A stretch of 64,000 nucleotides of DNA from Komarekiella delphini-convector SJRDD-AB1 (GCF_014831675.1 NZ_VJXY01000043.1:1-64000); one strand, 5' to 3'. Counted from the first letter of the stretch, positions 53,528 to 62,577 are shown. The notes: generated by a model not told the origin, from the sequence alone. Numbers and translations are program-made.

Positions 53528-54715
53528 ATGGTGCAACTATTAGTCAAAGAAGAATCTAAACATTGGATTAATGTTGCTACTTCTTTATCTACGGAATTGG
53601 CAGCCACCGCGGTGGAAAGAGATAACAAGGCAGGGCTGCCAGATATAGAAATCCAACGGTTGCGAGAAACTGGTTTACTACCTTTGGTTGTACCAAAAGA
53701 GTATGGTGGTACTGGTGCGACTTGGGCAGAAGCTTTAAAAATAGTCCAAGAACTCTCGAAAGCAGATGGTTCAATTGGACAGTTGTATGGCAACCATCTT
53801 AATTTAACTGCCTTGGCTCATGTTTCGGGAACATCAGAGCAAAAGGAAAAATATTATCGGGAGACTGCAAAGAAAAATTTATTTTGGGCTAATGCCATCA
53901 ACACTAGAGATACAAGGCTGAAAATTACCGCAGAGGGTGAAAATTTTCGTGTTCATGGTATCAAAAGTTTTGGTACAGGTGTCGCCATTGCAGATTTCCG
54001 TGTTTTCGCTGCCATTCAAAATAATGTAGAACTACCATTAGTATTCATAATTCCCAAAGATAGGGCTGGTGTCGCTTCCAACCAAGACTGGGATAATATT
54101 GGGCAACGGCGCACAGATAGCGATACATTCACCTTTTACGATGTTTTGGTAAAAAAAGATGAAATTTTGGGATATCCTTATCCTCCTGATGGTGCTTTTA
54201 GTACATTTTTGGGAATCATCGCCCAACTGACGAAAACCTATGTTTATTTGGGAATTGCCGCAGGCGCATTAGAGGCAGCTAAACAATACACTATTACTCA
54301 AACAAAACCTTGGATTACGTCTGGTGTCCATAGTGCTACTCAAGACCCCTATATTTTGCATCACTACGGAAACTTGTGGACATAACTGCAAGCAGCAATT
54401 AGTTTAGCTGACAAAGCTGCTACCCAAGTGCAACAAGCATGGGACAAAGAAGTTAACCTAACAATTGAAGAGAGGGGAGAGGTAGCAATTTCTGTTTTTG
54501 CAGCCAAAGGTTTTGCTACTCGTGTTGGTTTGAATCTCACTACAGGTATTTTTGAAGTTATGGGAACTCGTTCTACAGGGACTAAATACGGCTTTGATCG
54601 TTACTGGCGAGATTTACGTACTTTCACGCTTCATGACCCTGTAGATTATAAATTGCGCGATATTGGCAACTGGGTACTGAATGAAGAATTACCCTTAGTC
54701 ACACAATATTCCTAA
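53528..54715 (+). pseudogene. SfnB/DszC-like acyl-CoA dehydrogenase family gene with one ochre stop
   Basis: The first 285 codons give an acyl-CoA-dehydrogenase-fold flavoprotein (VPKEYGGTGATWAEALKIV, then GIKSFGTGVAIADF) of the type used in sulfur acquisition (SfnB, DszC, dibenzothiophene desulfurisation). TAA at 54383-54385 stops it after HHYGNLWT, and the same frame continues with LQAAISLADKAA to LVTQYS at 54715, including FEVMGTRSTGTKYGFDRYWRD, the substrate/flavin end. A single GAA to TAA change explains the break. Intact length would be about 395 residues, normal for the family. It starts an operon with the haloperoxidase homologue, binding protein and TauD-like enzyme. Confidence 0.88.
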
Positions 54716-54904
54716 AGGTTCCGCCATAGTAAACCTCTAATCGGTCATTAGTCATTGCCAATGACCAATGGCTAATGACCAATAACTCGAAATCCCACAT
54801 CTTCAAGCCGTGGGATGAGTATAAATCTCATGCATTCGCCGTTAGGCGTCCTAGTTCGCGTTGCATAGCAAAGAGTAGGCGCAGAAGCGCAGAGATGTAC
54901 AGTT

Positions 54905-56650
54905 ATGAATCAGAGAAAATCCAAAGTTATTGTGAGTGCAGATAGTAGACGGTCTTTTTTGTTACACACTAGTATCATTACTGCAAGTGGTGTTGTAGCA
55001 GGGGCAATAGGTTTAAAGTTTTCTGCTCAAAAAGGTCAGGCACAAGAGCAGATATCTTCTGCTAAGAACAAGTTTACGGAAAAGGCTTATCGCATACGTG
55101 TTGCCGCAGCCGAGGCTAATCGTCAAATTCCTATTGCATCCAATCCTACTAATGGCGATGAGGGACGGTATCCTAATAAAATTGGCTCTGATACTAGGGG
55201 ACTACCACACAACAAACAGGGTGAGGTTGACCTAAAAGCTTATGACTCTTTGACTAAAGCAGTAACAACCCATGATCATGATGACTTTGAAAAGGTCATT
55301 TTGGGTGGAACCAGAAAATTGGTTAATGCTCAGGGGCCTCTCGCGGCCAGTTTAGAAGGATGTCATGGAGAGCAGGTAGCAGTACCGCCGCCACCAACTC
55401 TAGCTAGTTCAGAACGGGCTGTAGAAGCTGTTGAACTGTATTGGCAAGCTTTATTGCGGGACGTACCTTTTCATAAACTACAGAACAACACCGACGAGCC
55501 TCTGGTATTGGCAGCTGTTGAAGAACTTAATCAGCTTGCAACTTTCAAAGGGCCAAAACAAAATGGGCGTGTCACCCCCCAAACCCTGTTTCGTGGTACT
55601 GTCACCTACGTTGATCAAAATGACAAATCTGGCAGGACAGCAAAACACGTAACTCCGCCAGGGGTATTAGTAAGGCCTCACATCTCCCAGTTTGCATTGC
55701 TAAATATTCCTTGGGGCGTTCAGTTTATTCCGCCTGTGATTCGGACGGCTTTACCTGGTAATGATTTCCTCACTGATTATGAAGAATGGCTGAATGTGCA
55801 GAATGGCGGTACTCCTAAAGCTATTCAGTATGACCCAGTACGCCGTTACGTATTGACAATTCGTGACTTATCAGAATTTTCTCATGCACCAGGAGCAGCA
55901 TTTTCTGGCGCTGCTCTCATTTTGGGTAGTAGTCGCAACGCTAAAGACCCTTTAAGTAGTGGAATTGGCGCACCCTTTAATTCAGGTAATCCCTTTGTTA
56001 AATCAAAAACTCAACAGGGAGGTAATGGGTCATTTGCTCTCGGACATTTACAAGCATTACTGTACCTGGGTAAATCCCGCGCTATTAGAGCTTCATACTG
56101 GCAGAAGTTTTATGTACACCGCACTCTGCGTCCAGAAGCTTATGGTGGGCTAGTCCATAACAACATTGTCAATAAAACTAAATATCCGACTCATAGAGAC
56201 ATATTAAACTCCCAAGCTTTAGCTCGGAGTTTCAGTAAATTTGGTTCTTATCTCTTACCGCATGGATACCCAGAAGGCGCACCCATCCATTCATCTTATA
56301 TTGGTGGTGCAGCCTCTATTGCTGGTGTCAGTGCCACATTGTTAAAAGCATACTTTGACGAAGATTTTGTTATCCCTAATCCTGTAGTCCCTGATCCTAA
56401 TGACCCCACTAAGGTGATTCTCTATACAGGAGAGCCTTTAACTGTGGGTGGAGAATTAAATAAACTGGCAGTTAATTATACTCTTGGTCGTGGTCATGGT
56501 GGTATTCACTGGCGCACAGATGGTTCTGCTGGCATAGCTTTGGGTGAAGGAATTGCCATCAGCATCCTGAAAGATGAAAGGTTGGGTTACAACGAAAAAT
56601 TCAATGGCTTCACATTCACAAAATTTGATGGGACGAAAGTCACAGTTTAA
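54905..56650 (+). CDS. vanadium haloperoxidase homologue, Tat-exported, lacking catalytic His
   Basis: The 581-residue protein has a Tat signal at SRRSFLLHTS (Arg15, Arg16) and matches the vanadium-dependent bromoperoxidase family. Conserved landmarks are KFYVHRTLRPEAYGG (Lys401, Arg409) and RGHGGIHW (Arg528, His534), the likely vanadate ligand region. The loop corresponding to HPSYPSGHA reads HSSYIGGAA (462-470), so the Ser and the acid-base His are Gly467 and Ala469. This suggests loss of normal haloperoxidase chemistry or an altered activity, for example phosphatase-like or structural. It follows the SfnB-like gene by 189 bases containing heptamer repeats. Confidence 0.85.
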   Translation: MNQRKSKVIVSADSRRSFLLHTSIITASGVVAGAIGLKFSAQKGQAQEQISSAKNKFTEKAYRIRVAAAEANRQIPIASNPTNGDEGRYPNKIGSDTRGLPHNKQGEVDLKAYDSLTKAVTTHDHDDFEKVILGGTRKLVNAQGPLAASLEGCHGEQVAVPPPPTLASSERAVEAVELYWQALLRDVPFHKLQNNTDEPLVLAAVEELNQLATFKGPKQNGRVTPQTLFRGTVTYVDQNDKSGRTAKHVTPPGVLVRPHISQFALLNIPWGVQFIPPVIRTALPGNDFLTDYEEWLNVQNGGTPKAIQYDPVRRYVLTIRDLSEFSHAPGAAFSGAALILGSSRNAKDPLSSGIGAPFNSGNPFVKSKTQQGGNGSFALGHLQALLYLGKSRAIRASYWQKFYVHRTLRPEAYGGLVHNNIVNKTKYPTHRDILNSQALARSFSKFGSYLLPHGYPEGAPIHSSYIGGAASIAGVSATLLKAYFDEDFVIPNPVVPDPNDPTKVILYTGEPLTVGGELNKLAVNYTLGRGHGGIHWRTDGSAGIALGEGIAISILKDERLGYNEKFNGFTFTKFDGTKVTV

Positions 56651-56696
56651 ATTTTTAATTTCACGACTTATTTGATAATTAGAGGTGAATTAATTC

Positions 56697-57797
56697 ATGA
56701 AAGATTTTAGAAAACAAATTGCATTCTGGAACAACCGACGCATCACTCGTCGTCACGCCTTATTTGCTTTTGGCTACAGTTTAGTCTTATCTACCACTGT
56801 ATTTAGTTGCAGCAATTCAGCCAATAATTCCCAGCAACAAGAAACTTCATCGGCTTCTAATATAGCTAGTAGTAATACTACTGCTGATAAAGTAATTAGA
56901 ATTGTCCGCTCTAAACAACTTACTGCTCTAGCCGTCTTAGAACAAAAAGGTATTCTAGCAGAACGATTAAAACCTTTAGGATATAGGGTAGAGTGGCCAG
57001 AATTTGCTGCCGGGCCACAACAATTAGAAGCTTTAAATGCAGGCGCACTTGATATTGCCTCTACAGCCGAATCTCCTCCTGTTTTCTCTCAAGCAGCTGG
57101 CGCACCTCTTGTATATCTAGCTGCTAATTCTTCTGATGGTCAAGCAGTTTCACTGTTAGTTCCTAAAAACTCTCCTATTCAAAGTGTCAAAGATTTAAAA
57201 GGGAAAAAAGTAGCTTTTCAAAAAGCATCAATAGGTCATTATCTTATCCTTAGAGCCTTAGAAAAAGAAGGTTTAAAGCTTAGTGATATAGAATCAGTCG
57301 GACTAGCGCCTCCAGATGCTAATGTGGCATTTAGTCAAGGGAAAGTAGATGCTTGGTTTATTTGGGAACCATTTGTTACAAGAAATGTCCAAAATAACAC
57401 GGGACGGGTTTTAACTGATGGTGGTAATGGTTTGCGAGATACTAACAACTTTATATCCACAAACCGCAAATTCTATAAAGAAAATCGAGAGCTAATCAAA
57501 ATCTTTTTAGAAGAAGTACAAAAAGCCCAAAATTGGGCAAAAAATAACCCTAAAGAAATTTCCCAATTACTCTCTGCAACAACTCAACTTGATCCACCTA
57601 CATTAGAGATTATGCACAAAAAGTATGATTTTACCCTGATCCCAATTACCGCAGCAATTATTAATAAACAACAAGAAGTTGCTGACAAATGGTATAGCCT
57701 AGGACTCATACCTAAGAAGGTAAATGTGAAAGATGGCTTCTTGACTCCTGAACAATATGCCGAAATTACTCCTCAAGAAGTGCTTGCAAAAAAATAA
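56697..57797 (+). CDS. sulfonate ABC transporter substrate-binding lipoprotein
   Basis: This 366-residue protein carries an N-terminal leader with a twin-arginine-like ITRRHALFAF and a lipobox-like VFSC (Cys near 38). Mature segments match SsuA: VIRIVRSKQLTALAVLEQKG, DIASTAESPPVFSQAAGAP, LKGKKVAFQKASIGHYLI and VDAWFIWEPFVTRNV. It lies 46 bases after the haloperoxidase gene and 61 bases before the TauD-like gene. It supplies substrate for that dioxygenase, presumably via the permease/ATPase at 10642-12353. It is a more distant relative of the protein at 17808. Confidence 0.9.
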   Translation: MKDFRKQIAFWNNRRITRRHALFAFGYSLVLSTTVFSCSNSANNSQQQETSSASNIASSNTTADKVIRIVRSKQLTALAVLEQKGILAERLKPLGYRVEWPEFAAGPQQLEALNAGALDIASTAESPPVFSQAAGAPLVYLAANSSDGQAVSLLVPKNSPIQSVKDLKGKKVAFQKASIGHYLILRALEKEGLKLSDIESVGLAPPDANVAFSQGKVDAWFIWEPFVTRNVQNNTGRVLTDGGNGLRDTNNFISTNRKFYKENRELIKIFLEEVQKAQNWAKNNPKEISQLLSATTQLDPPTLEIMHKKYDFTLIPITAAIINKQQEVADKWYSLGLIPKKVNVKDGFLTPEQYAEITPQEVLAKK

Positions 57798-57858
57798 TAT
57801 TTGGGGCGTGAACTACTAGTTAGTCTTTGGAATTTGTGGAAATTTTTAACAATCAATT

Positions 57859-58722
57859 ATGTCTACACTCACTTTAAATAACTTTCAAATTACTGACCTT
57901 CATGCACCTCTAGGCTCTGTAGTCACTGGACTTGATGCTAGTCAGCCGATTAAACCGGAAGTCATCTTACAACTGAAACAAGCATTACTTGAACACCACA
58001 TCCTTATCTTCAAAAACCAAAACCTGACTGATGAGGAATTCTTAAATTTTGCTTTTCATTTTGGTTCTCTATTTGTCCCACCAGACAACATCCCAGTTCT
58101 TGCTTCTCAGCCAGGAGTCACACCCGTAATAATTCCCGTTTCTAATGTTGATGGTGGCTATACTGGCACTGGTGAACTAACTTTTCATTCTGATCATAAG
58201 TGGACTCCATATCCTTCCAGTGGTTCTTTACTCTATGCTTTGGAAGTTCCCCCGGAAGGTGGAGATACTTACTGGTTAAATCTGAATTTAGCTTATGAAT
58301 CTCTTGATGAGTCTATAAAGCGTCGAATAGCAGATTTGCAGTTGATTACATACAATCCGTTTTTAAATAAACCAAATACACCTCGTTCTAAATACCGTCT
58401 AGACAAGAGTATTCCCTTAATTAGTCCTGTATTTCCTCACCCACTAGTACGAACACATCCAGAAAGTGGGAAAAAGATTTTATATTTGGATTACGCTACA
58501 GAAGTGGAAATTGTTGGTTTAGATCCGCAAGAAGGATCTGAATTAATTGAACAGTTGCGATCGCATTTACCTCAACCTCAGTTTTATTATCAACACAAAT
58601 GGTCTGTAGGCGATATTGTCTATTGGGATAATCAAGCAATTTTGCATTATCGTCAAGCATTTGACCCCAATCAACGCCGAGTGATGAAACGGATAAGTTT
58701 AGCTGGTAGCCGTCCATTTTGA
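57859..58722 (+). CDS. TauD/TfdA family alpha-ketoglutarate-dependent dioxygenase
   Basis: The 287-residue enzyme has the iron triad His110, Asp112 (FHSDHKW) and His263 (AILHYRQAF), with Arg278 of MKRISLAG as the 2-oxoglutarate anchor. The N-terminus IKPEVILQLKQALLEHHIL is typical. The N-terminal part GSVVTGLDASQ also fits. It differs from the TauD-like enzyme at 32031 and probably has another sulfonate or sulfate ester as substrate. It is the last gene of the operon, followed by the terminator at 58774. Confidence 0.9.
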   Translation: MSTLTLNNFQITDLHAPLGSVVTGLDASQPIKPEVILQLKQALLEHHILIFKNQNLTDEEFLNFAFHFGSLFVPPDNIPVLASQPGVTPVIIPVSNVDGGYTGTGELTFHSDHKWTPYPSSGSLLYALEVPPEGGDTYWLNLNLAYESLDESIKRRIADLQLITYNPFLNKPNTPRSKYRLDKSIPLISPVFPHPLVRTHPESGKKILYLDYATEVEIVGLDPQEGSELIEQLRSHLPQPQFYYQHKWSVGDIVYWDNQAILHYRQAFDPNQRRVMKRISLAGSRPF

Positions 58723-58773
58723 GGAAAAATCCTATTTCAAAAATTCTATTTATTTGAAAAGATAATTTGGGCT

Positions 58774-58812
58774 AAAAAAACCCCGGTTTATTCAAGAAAA
58801 CGGGGTTTTTAC
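58774..58812 (+). terminator. Rho-independent terminator after the dioxygenase gene
   Basis: AAAAACCCCG (58776-58785) and CGGGGTTTTT (58801-58810) form a perfect 10-bp stem with a 15-base loop and end in a T-run. It lies about 50 bases after the stop codon and reads as a bidirectional structure; the small gene at 58979 is downstream. Confidence 0.85.
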
Positions 58813-58978
58813 TTTGTAATGATTGAAATTTTATTAATTGATAATATTTGAATTATACCTTCAAAATTATTAACGCTAACTATTCATATTTTTTGACGAA
58901 CTTAGATAATATATAATATAATTTACATTAAGCCTATCGAGTTACCGTTCTTTTGTTAAATTGAAGGCAGAAATCAAA

Positions 58979-59224
58979 ATGGCATTAGCTCAACACATCA
59001 ACATCCAAGACGCTAAAAAAGTAAATAATTATTTTTTGTTGAAGATATTACAACTTGGTACAGATTTGTTAAAGCAGCTATGGTGGCACACTAAAGCGTA
59101 TACGACAGTTTTCGGTATTATGTTGTTGACCTTTGCTAGCCTCGTATTTTTATATATACATTATTTATCTGGGAAAAAGCTGACTCAATTTTTTCAGCAT
59201 GAAACTGTTGTAGAACAAGAATGA
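58979..59224 (+). CDS. small single-span membrane protein of unknown function
   Basis: I do not recognise this 81-residue protein. A TTG at 58961 would add six codons, but the ATG at 58979 (MALAQHINIQDAKK) is the better start. Residues about 45-65 (VFGIMLLTFASLVFLYIHYL) form one membrane helix, with a basic N-terminal cytoplasmic side (WWHTKAYTT) and a charged tail HETVVEQE. It follows a terminator, so it has its own promoter. Function cannot be assigned. Confidence 0.6.
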   Translation: MALAQHINIQDAKKVNNYFLLKILQLGTDLLKQLWWHTKAYTTVFGIMLLTFASLVFLYIHYLSGKKLTQFFQHETVVEQE

Positions 59225-59282
59225 CTATATATAAAAGATTGCAAATCATATCTTATCTAGCTCCCAATTGGTTCCGATTCTA

Positions 59283-59665
59283 TCAGGCGATCGCTTGGCG
59301 TCCCATCTTTTCTGCTGCTGCTTGGAGTTGACAACATTGTTCTAAACCAAATGCCATCATGCCGTATAAATAATGATTTTCAGGATTTATAAGTAAAACT
59401 TTTTGGGCGATTTCCAGTAATTTCTCTTTGTCACCCATGTAAAAATAGTGATATTGTCCCTGCTGCACAGATATTAAATCACGGGGAAATTGATTAGCAA
59501 TCTCTTCATAAGTGGCGATCGCTACCTCAATCTCTTGATTTGCTCAAGCTGAAATTGCTTGCACATATAACTGTTCTCTGGCGGTAATCTTAATACAATG
59601 CTGTTGTGCAGTTTGCAGATATGGTAAAGCTTGCTGCAAAGCTTTGCTATTTTCTTGGATGAGAA
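59283..59665 (-). pseudogene. TPR (TTC38-like) protein fragment with a stop codon
   Basis: Reading leftward, SKALQQALPYLQTAQQHCIK, ITAREQLYVQAISA, a TGA (59546-59544), then IEVAIATYEEIANQFPRDL and YLYGMMAFGLEQCCQLQAA match the tetratricopeptide-repeat TTC38 family. The 5' part is missing because the sequence is joined at about 59665 to the antisense-running ssuD remnant. The TGA probably replaces TGG (Trp). It ends at 59283 short of the normal C-terminus. Confidence 0.7.
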
Positions 59666-60553
59666 CAGATAGCAAGCGGAGAAACTGCTGATTTTCAGGG
59701 AGATCATCTGAATATCCAAAATGGTAAGCTGTTATTTCCCACAGTTCAGAAACCTCATCCGCCTCTGTGGTTTGGAGGTTCTTCAGCCATTGCTCAAGAA
59801 ATTGCAGCCAAACACGTAGACATATATTTAACTTGGGGCGAACCACCAGAACAAGTTGCCCAAAAGATTGCCTCTGTACGCCGATTAGCAGCAGCCCAAG
59901 GGAGAACATTACGTTTTGGGATTCGTCTCCATGTGATTGTGCGGGAGACTGAAAGCCAAGCCTGGGATGCAGCAAATGATTTGATTCGCTACGTAGATGA
60001 TTCGGCGATCGCCAAAACCCAACAAGCTTACGCACGCATGGATTCTGAAGGACAACGCCGGATGAAAGAATTACACAACGGCTCTCGAAAATCCTTAGAA
60101 ATTAGCCCGAATTTATGGGCAGGAATTGGTTTAGTGCGTGGTGGTGCTGGCACAGCCTTAGTAGGCGATGCCGATACCGATACCGTTGCTCAAAGAATGC
60201 TGGAATATCAAGAATTAGGTATTGATACCTTCATCTTCTCTGGTTATCCTCACCTAGTAGTTCACCAACCCAAAATTGCTGTGTAGGTCGAGCAGGGGGA
60301 GCAGGGGGAGCAGGGGGAGAAGAATTAATGAACGGTAACTCTCTTTCCTCCCCTGCATCCTCTGCCTCCCTTACTGACCACAACGCAAAGTTGTCTTGGC
60401 AGACTACTAGAAGAAGCATATCGGGTAGCAGAATTACTTTTTCCTCGCTTCCCCCTAGACAATCAGCCAACACTAGAACCGCAACTATTAAGTCCCTTTG
60501 GCGAAGTTATAGCCAACCAAGAATTCCCCAAACAGCACGCCACCGTAGATTAA
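59666..60553 (+). pseudogene. ssuD: alkanesulfonate monooxygenase (SsuD) fragment with inserted element
   Basis: From about 59666 the sequence reads [88 protein letters not shown] and [10 protein letters not shown], the C-terminal 60 percent of FMNH2-dependent alkanesulfonate monooxygenase. The first roughly 150 residues, including the start, are missing. The gene is interrupted at GYPHL by the CTAG element; after it EEAYRVAELLFPRFP to HATVD and TAA at 60551 complete the C-terminus. SsuD cleaves aliphatic sulfonates to aldehyde and sulfite. It is clearly dead, which may explain reliance on the other monooxygenases of the island. Confidence 0.87.
60254..60410. mobile_element. CTAG-flanked non-autonomous element, copy 2, in ssuD
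   Basis: This is the same element as at 35641, in the opposite orientation: it starts TAGTTCACCAACCC and ends GCCAAGAC-type arms next to CTAG (60407-60410), with CTAG also at 60254-60257. The interior (poly-purine GCAGGGGGAG repeats, CTCCCCTGC palindrome) is homologous though shorter. Removal with one CTAG restores the ssuD frame at CAC CTA GAA GAA. Confidence 0.85.
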
Positions 60554-60576
60554 AAAACACTCCGCGTACCTCTGGT

Positions 60577-60650
60577 CTTGAAAAGTTTCCTACACCGGGA
60601 AACCCGGCTTTCCTTCGGAACGCTTATGCGAACGAGGAACTTTTCGCTAC
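60577..60650. repeat. branched palindromic repeat, AAAAGTT family copy 5
   Basis: Outer arms TTGAAAAGTTTCCT and AGGAACTTTTCGC enclose hairpins CCGGG-AAA-CCCGG, TTCC-TTC-GGAA and CGC-TTAT-GCG. It is again an outer stem with three hairpins. The flanking 60554-60973 has no gene, but includes the inverted repeat ACCTGAAT / ATTCAGGT at 60943-60966 near the transposase. Confidence 0.75.
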
Positions 60651-60973
60651 GCTTCCCTATGCGTCCCTCTGCTTTTAACCCTCTTGTGTTACTGTTGGAA
60701 AACAAATATCGAAGCTAGATTCTGAAACTTTAAATTAATCAAGGTTTGAAGCTTTATTTTCTAATAAAAACTAAAATTTCTAGCAAAAAAGAGCTTTGTT
60801 GCACGAAAGAAAAAAGGACACACCAACAGATCCAAAGTTGGTAAATAATGGAGAAGAAAATAGAGTAAACGCTGTCCAGCCAATGTTTATAGCGACAAGC
60901 AAGTTTTGAGCGATATTTAACAAACTCTCAAGGAGAGGTGTCACCTGAATTGAGGTAGATTCAGGTAATAAAT

Positions 60974-61921
60974 ATGCTTCCGCAAGCTGAGAATGTACGT
61001 ATGCGACCAGGAAATTGGCATCCACCGATAGAACTATCAGCGTCAGAGCAAAGTATCGTTAATCGGATTAAACGAGCAAAGTTGTTTACGTTCTTACGGC
61101 AATGTCGTCATCAGTTGTTTGATGAGAAATTTCAAGAAGAACTGAACAAGCTTTATGCCGATTCTGCTAAAGGGCATCCACCAGTACCACCAGCACAGTT
61201 GGCGTTAGCAACCATCTTGCAAGCCTATACGGGAGCCTCAGATGCAGAAGCGATTGAAGCGTTGATTATGGATAGACGTTGGCAGTTAGTGCTTGATTGC
61301 ATAGATTGTCAAAATGCTCCTTTTTCTCAAGCGACACTTGCCAGATTCCGCACAGCCCTGATTATCCAAGGTCTTGACCGTAGGCTGATTGAGAGAACAG
61401 TAGAATTAGCCCAGCAAACGAAAGGTTTTGGCTCAAAACAGTTACGGGCAGCACTTGATTCCAGCCCACTATGAGGAGCATCAAAGGTCGAAGATACATA
61501 TAATTTACTGGGTCACGCGCTTAAAAAAGCGATTGGCGTTCCCGTCAGCAGGGAAGGGGGCTGTCGGAACTTGCCCAAGATATTGGCCGTAGATATAGTG
61601 GCAAGTTCCAGCTTGAAAGCCGCTTTAGACCTTAACTGGGATGACCCAAACCAGAAAAGTTTGGTTTTAGGGATTGTACTGGAAGCTTTAGAACGATTTG
61701 AGACTTTTGTACAAGCACAGCCTGAAAATATTGAACACCCTCAAGTTCGTTCAGCTTTGGAAACGGCTAGGCTGATTGAAGCTCAAGATGTGGAAGTCGA
61801 TGCTCATAGCGAGATAAAACTACTCTCTGGTGTTGCCAAGGAACGACGTATCTCAATCGAAGATGAAGAGATGAGACATGGACGTAAAAGCAAAAGCCAG
61901 CGATTTGATGTCCTTTGCGAT
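60974..61921 (+). mobile_element. IS1182-family transposase gene, degenerate
   Basis: The frame from 60974 (MLPQAENVRMRPGNWHPP) gives the N-terminal domain of IS1182-type transposases, with HPPVPPAQLALATILQAYTG and FSQATLARFRTALI. After LDSSPL a TGA (61472-61474) replaces the expected Trp codon, then the frame resumes (GASKVEDTYNLLGHALKKAI). A shift near 61550-61580 follows, then VASSSLKAALDLNWDDPNQ and HSEIKLLSGVAKERRIS continue. The gene breaks off around 61910 (SKSQRFD), just where tetR ends, so the C-terminal catalytic part is missing. No right terminal inverted repeat is visible. Confidence 0.85.
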
Positions 61922-62536
61922 TTATTCATTGATGTTGAAAGTTAAGATAGCGTGTTGCAGTCGGATTTCAGCTAAACGATCGGTTTGATTGGTTTGCACC
62001 CCGATCGTAAACTCACCTACCAATGAATAGTAAGCTAAACGGGCACGAGCCAGTGCTTCGACTTCAGGAAACCCAATTTCGAGAAATAACTCTTTGGTGT
62101 AATTGAGCCGTTGCTGATCGACTTGGGCAATGAGTTTAGCCACTTTCGGATCGTTTGTTGCCCAAGCGCGAATCGCATTCTCAAGGCTGCCATCAGCTAA
62201 ACCGGGGATAAGACCGTCATCTGCGATCGCGAGCTCAAATAATCGTAATAGCTTCGTCTTCGGATCGGCATCAATTTGATTCACCCGTTCAATAATACCG
62301 TTGGTATCGATTTCTATCCATTTAGCCAAAATGGCATCTAACAAATCACTGCGATCCTTAAAGTGCCAATAGAAACTTCCTTTAGTCACGTTCATCCGTT
62401 TCGCTAACGGTTCCACCCGGACGGCTTCCACTCCACTTTCTGCCAAGACAGCCAATCCCGTCTCGATCCAATCTTGCCTGCCGAGCTTGGGTTCGAGCGT
62501 TTTTTGCTTAACCATACGCTGCCGTATTGACATCAT
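61922..62536 (-). CDS. TetR/AcrR family transcriptional regulator
   Basis: With the start at 62536 (MMSIRQRMVKQK) the protein has 204 residues; the longer frame to 62671 would cover the operator and part of the divergent gene. The N-terminal helix-turn-helix is ETGLAVLAESGVEAVRVEPLAKRMNVTKGSFYWHFKDRSDLLDAIL (about residues 20-65), a typical TetR_N domain. The C-terminal ligand domain is not specific. It is divergent from the DUF6463 gene and probably represses it, as the perfect operator between them suggests. Its 3' end abuts the truncated transposase. Confidence 0.88.
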   Translation of the reverse strand: MMSIRQRMVKQKTLEPKLGRQDWIETGLAVLAESGVEAVRVEPLAKRMNVTKGSFYWHFKDRSDLLDAILAKWIEIDTNGIIERVNQIDADPKTKLLRLFELAIADDGLIPGLADGSLENAIRAWATNDPKVAKLIAQVDQQRLNYTKELFLEIGFPEVEALARARLAYYSLVGEFTIGVQTNQTDRLAEIRLQHAILTFNINE

Positions 62537-62561
62537 CAAAGATTTTATCCTAAAGTAGCTA

Positions 62562-62577
62562 CATACGGTGACGTATG
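62562..62577. promoter_or_regulatory. TetR operator candidate, perfect inverted repeat
   Basis: CATACG (62562-62567), GTGA and CGTATG (62572-62577) form a perfect 6-4-6 inverted repeat, 25 bases before the tetR start and 50 bases before the divergent DUF6463 gene. It is suited to control both. Confidence 0.7.

Noticed and set aside
54797-54825. Hairpin resembling an IS200/IS605 end (CCCACATCTTCAAGCCGTGGG)
   Set aside because: Only one short hairpin is seen, with no TnpA/TnpB gene or second end, so an element cannot be claimed.
33411-57797. Natural-product biosynthesis cluster (CmcJ, IPNS-like oxygenase, haloperoxidase)
   Set aside because: There is no NRPS, PKS, RiPP precursor or other scaffold enzyme in the window; the neighbours point to organosulfur use.
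59544-60035. 163-codon minus-strand open frame over the ssuD remnant
   Set aside because: The portion beyond about 59665 is antisense to clear SsuD coding sequence; only the part below 59665 resembles a TPR protein.
61571-61945. Separate 124-residue gene before tetR
   Set aside because: It is the middle part of the IS1182 transposase after a frameshift; its last codons are the complement of the tetR end.
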